NCBI RefSeq assembly: GCF_002366715.1
Contig: NZ_DFBS01000009.1
Location: forward strand, 1-31,028
Length of the DNA: 31,028 nt
Direction: 5' to 3'
Source of the DNA: Halomonas sp. UBA3074
Lineage (GTDB): Bacteria > Pseudomonadota > Gammaproteobacteria > Pseudomonadales > Halomonadaceae
Part shown: positions 30,782 to 31,028 of the stretch, in pieces
Layout: every line of letters starts with the position of its first letter
Position numbering within the stretch: position 1 is the first letter of the stretch
Program-made: the position numbers and the translations under genes
Notes under the pieces: generated by a model
Databases searched by the model: none
Told to the model about the DNA's origin: nothing
The model's input: only the letters and a program-made list of their open reading frames with translations

Positions 30782-31028
30782 TTATAACATAACTATAAAA
30801 AAAACCTTTTCATAACAGTTTTTTTATCCATTGAAACTAGTTATGTGTTGGTGATATGGCTAAGTGCTTATTAGATATAAAAAGTGCGTGAGCAACGATA
30901 AATCCTCAAGATCATTTCTTTTCTAATTAATAACATAAGTTATAATCATTGTTCCTGCTTTTTGAGTTTTAATAAACATCAGTAGTTACGTAGTGAAATA
31001 AGCCTCTTGGCCGCAGAAACTGAGTGCA
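30782..31028. other. AT-rich end of window without a gene
   Basis: There is no credible coding frame. The base composition is clearly more AT-rich than the core genes. TATAAT at 30941-30946 could be a plus-strand -10 for a gene beyond the edge, but no convincing -35 is seen. The composition fits recently acquired or decaying DNA next to the ATP-grasp relic. Confidence 0.4.

Overview
The window looks like a chromosomal segment of a halophilic gammaproteobacterium, most likely Halomonadaceae (Halomonas/Vreelandella-like). This rests on gene content and protein resemblance only: the selD-selU and mutY-yggX pairs, a hisBHAF block, YjaG and PanZ-like proteins, and a yciG/Mn-catalase/yciE stress cluster. 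No database search was possible.

Layout. Positions 1-600 hold the tail of an rRNA operon (5S rRNA plus terminator) and two copies of a dispersed ~85 bp palindromic repeat. Positions 600-14,850 are ordinary core chromosome: hisC; an NlpE-like lipoprotein; radA; selD-selU; a class I glutamine-amidotransferase-like protein lacking its catalytic cysteine; yjaG; hisB-hisH-hisA-hisF; a PanZ-like GNAT coupled to an AsmA protein; and mutY-yggX. Positions 15,010-15,430 are a tRNA operon (Phe-Gln-Thr) with a clear sigma70 promoter and a terminator.

From 15,430 the window becomes accessory. It holds an inverted pair of consensus DnaA boxes, a small unknown gene, a broken DNA adenine methylase fragment and a ParE-type toxin-antitoxin pair. 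Next comes a compact run of five minus-strand genes (21,866 to 17,515): a solute-binding lipoprotein, a CDF-like transporter, a CaCA exchanger, a K+ channel and a META lipoprotein. The spacing suggests one operon for ion homeostasis. Two of its transporters lack residues normally expected at the transport site, which makes this the best candidate here for an undescribed system.

Positions 22,000-30,100 form a stress and respiration neighbourhood: two small hydrophilic proteins, a PoxB-like ThDP enzyme, a DUF2243 membrane protein with a CtaG-like protein, a KGG-repeat (YciG) protein, manganese catalase, a YciE/DUF892 protein, and a second CtaG-like protein with an SCO lipoprotein. The theme appears to be peroxide defence plus copper handling for a terminal oxidase, although no oxidase subunit gene is present. 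The right end holds a frameshifted, truncated ATP-grasp pseudogene and AT-rich sequence without a recognisable gene.
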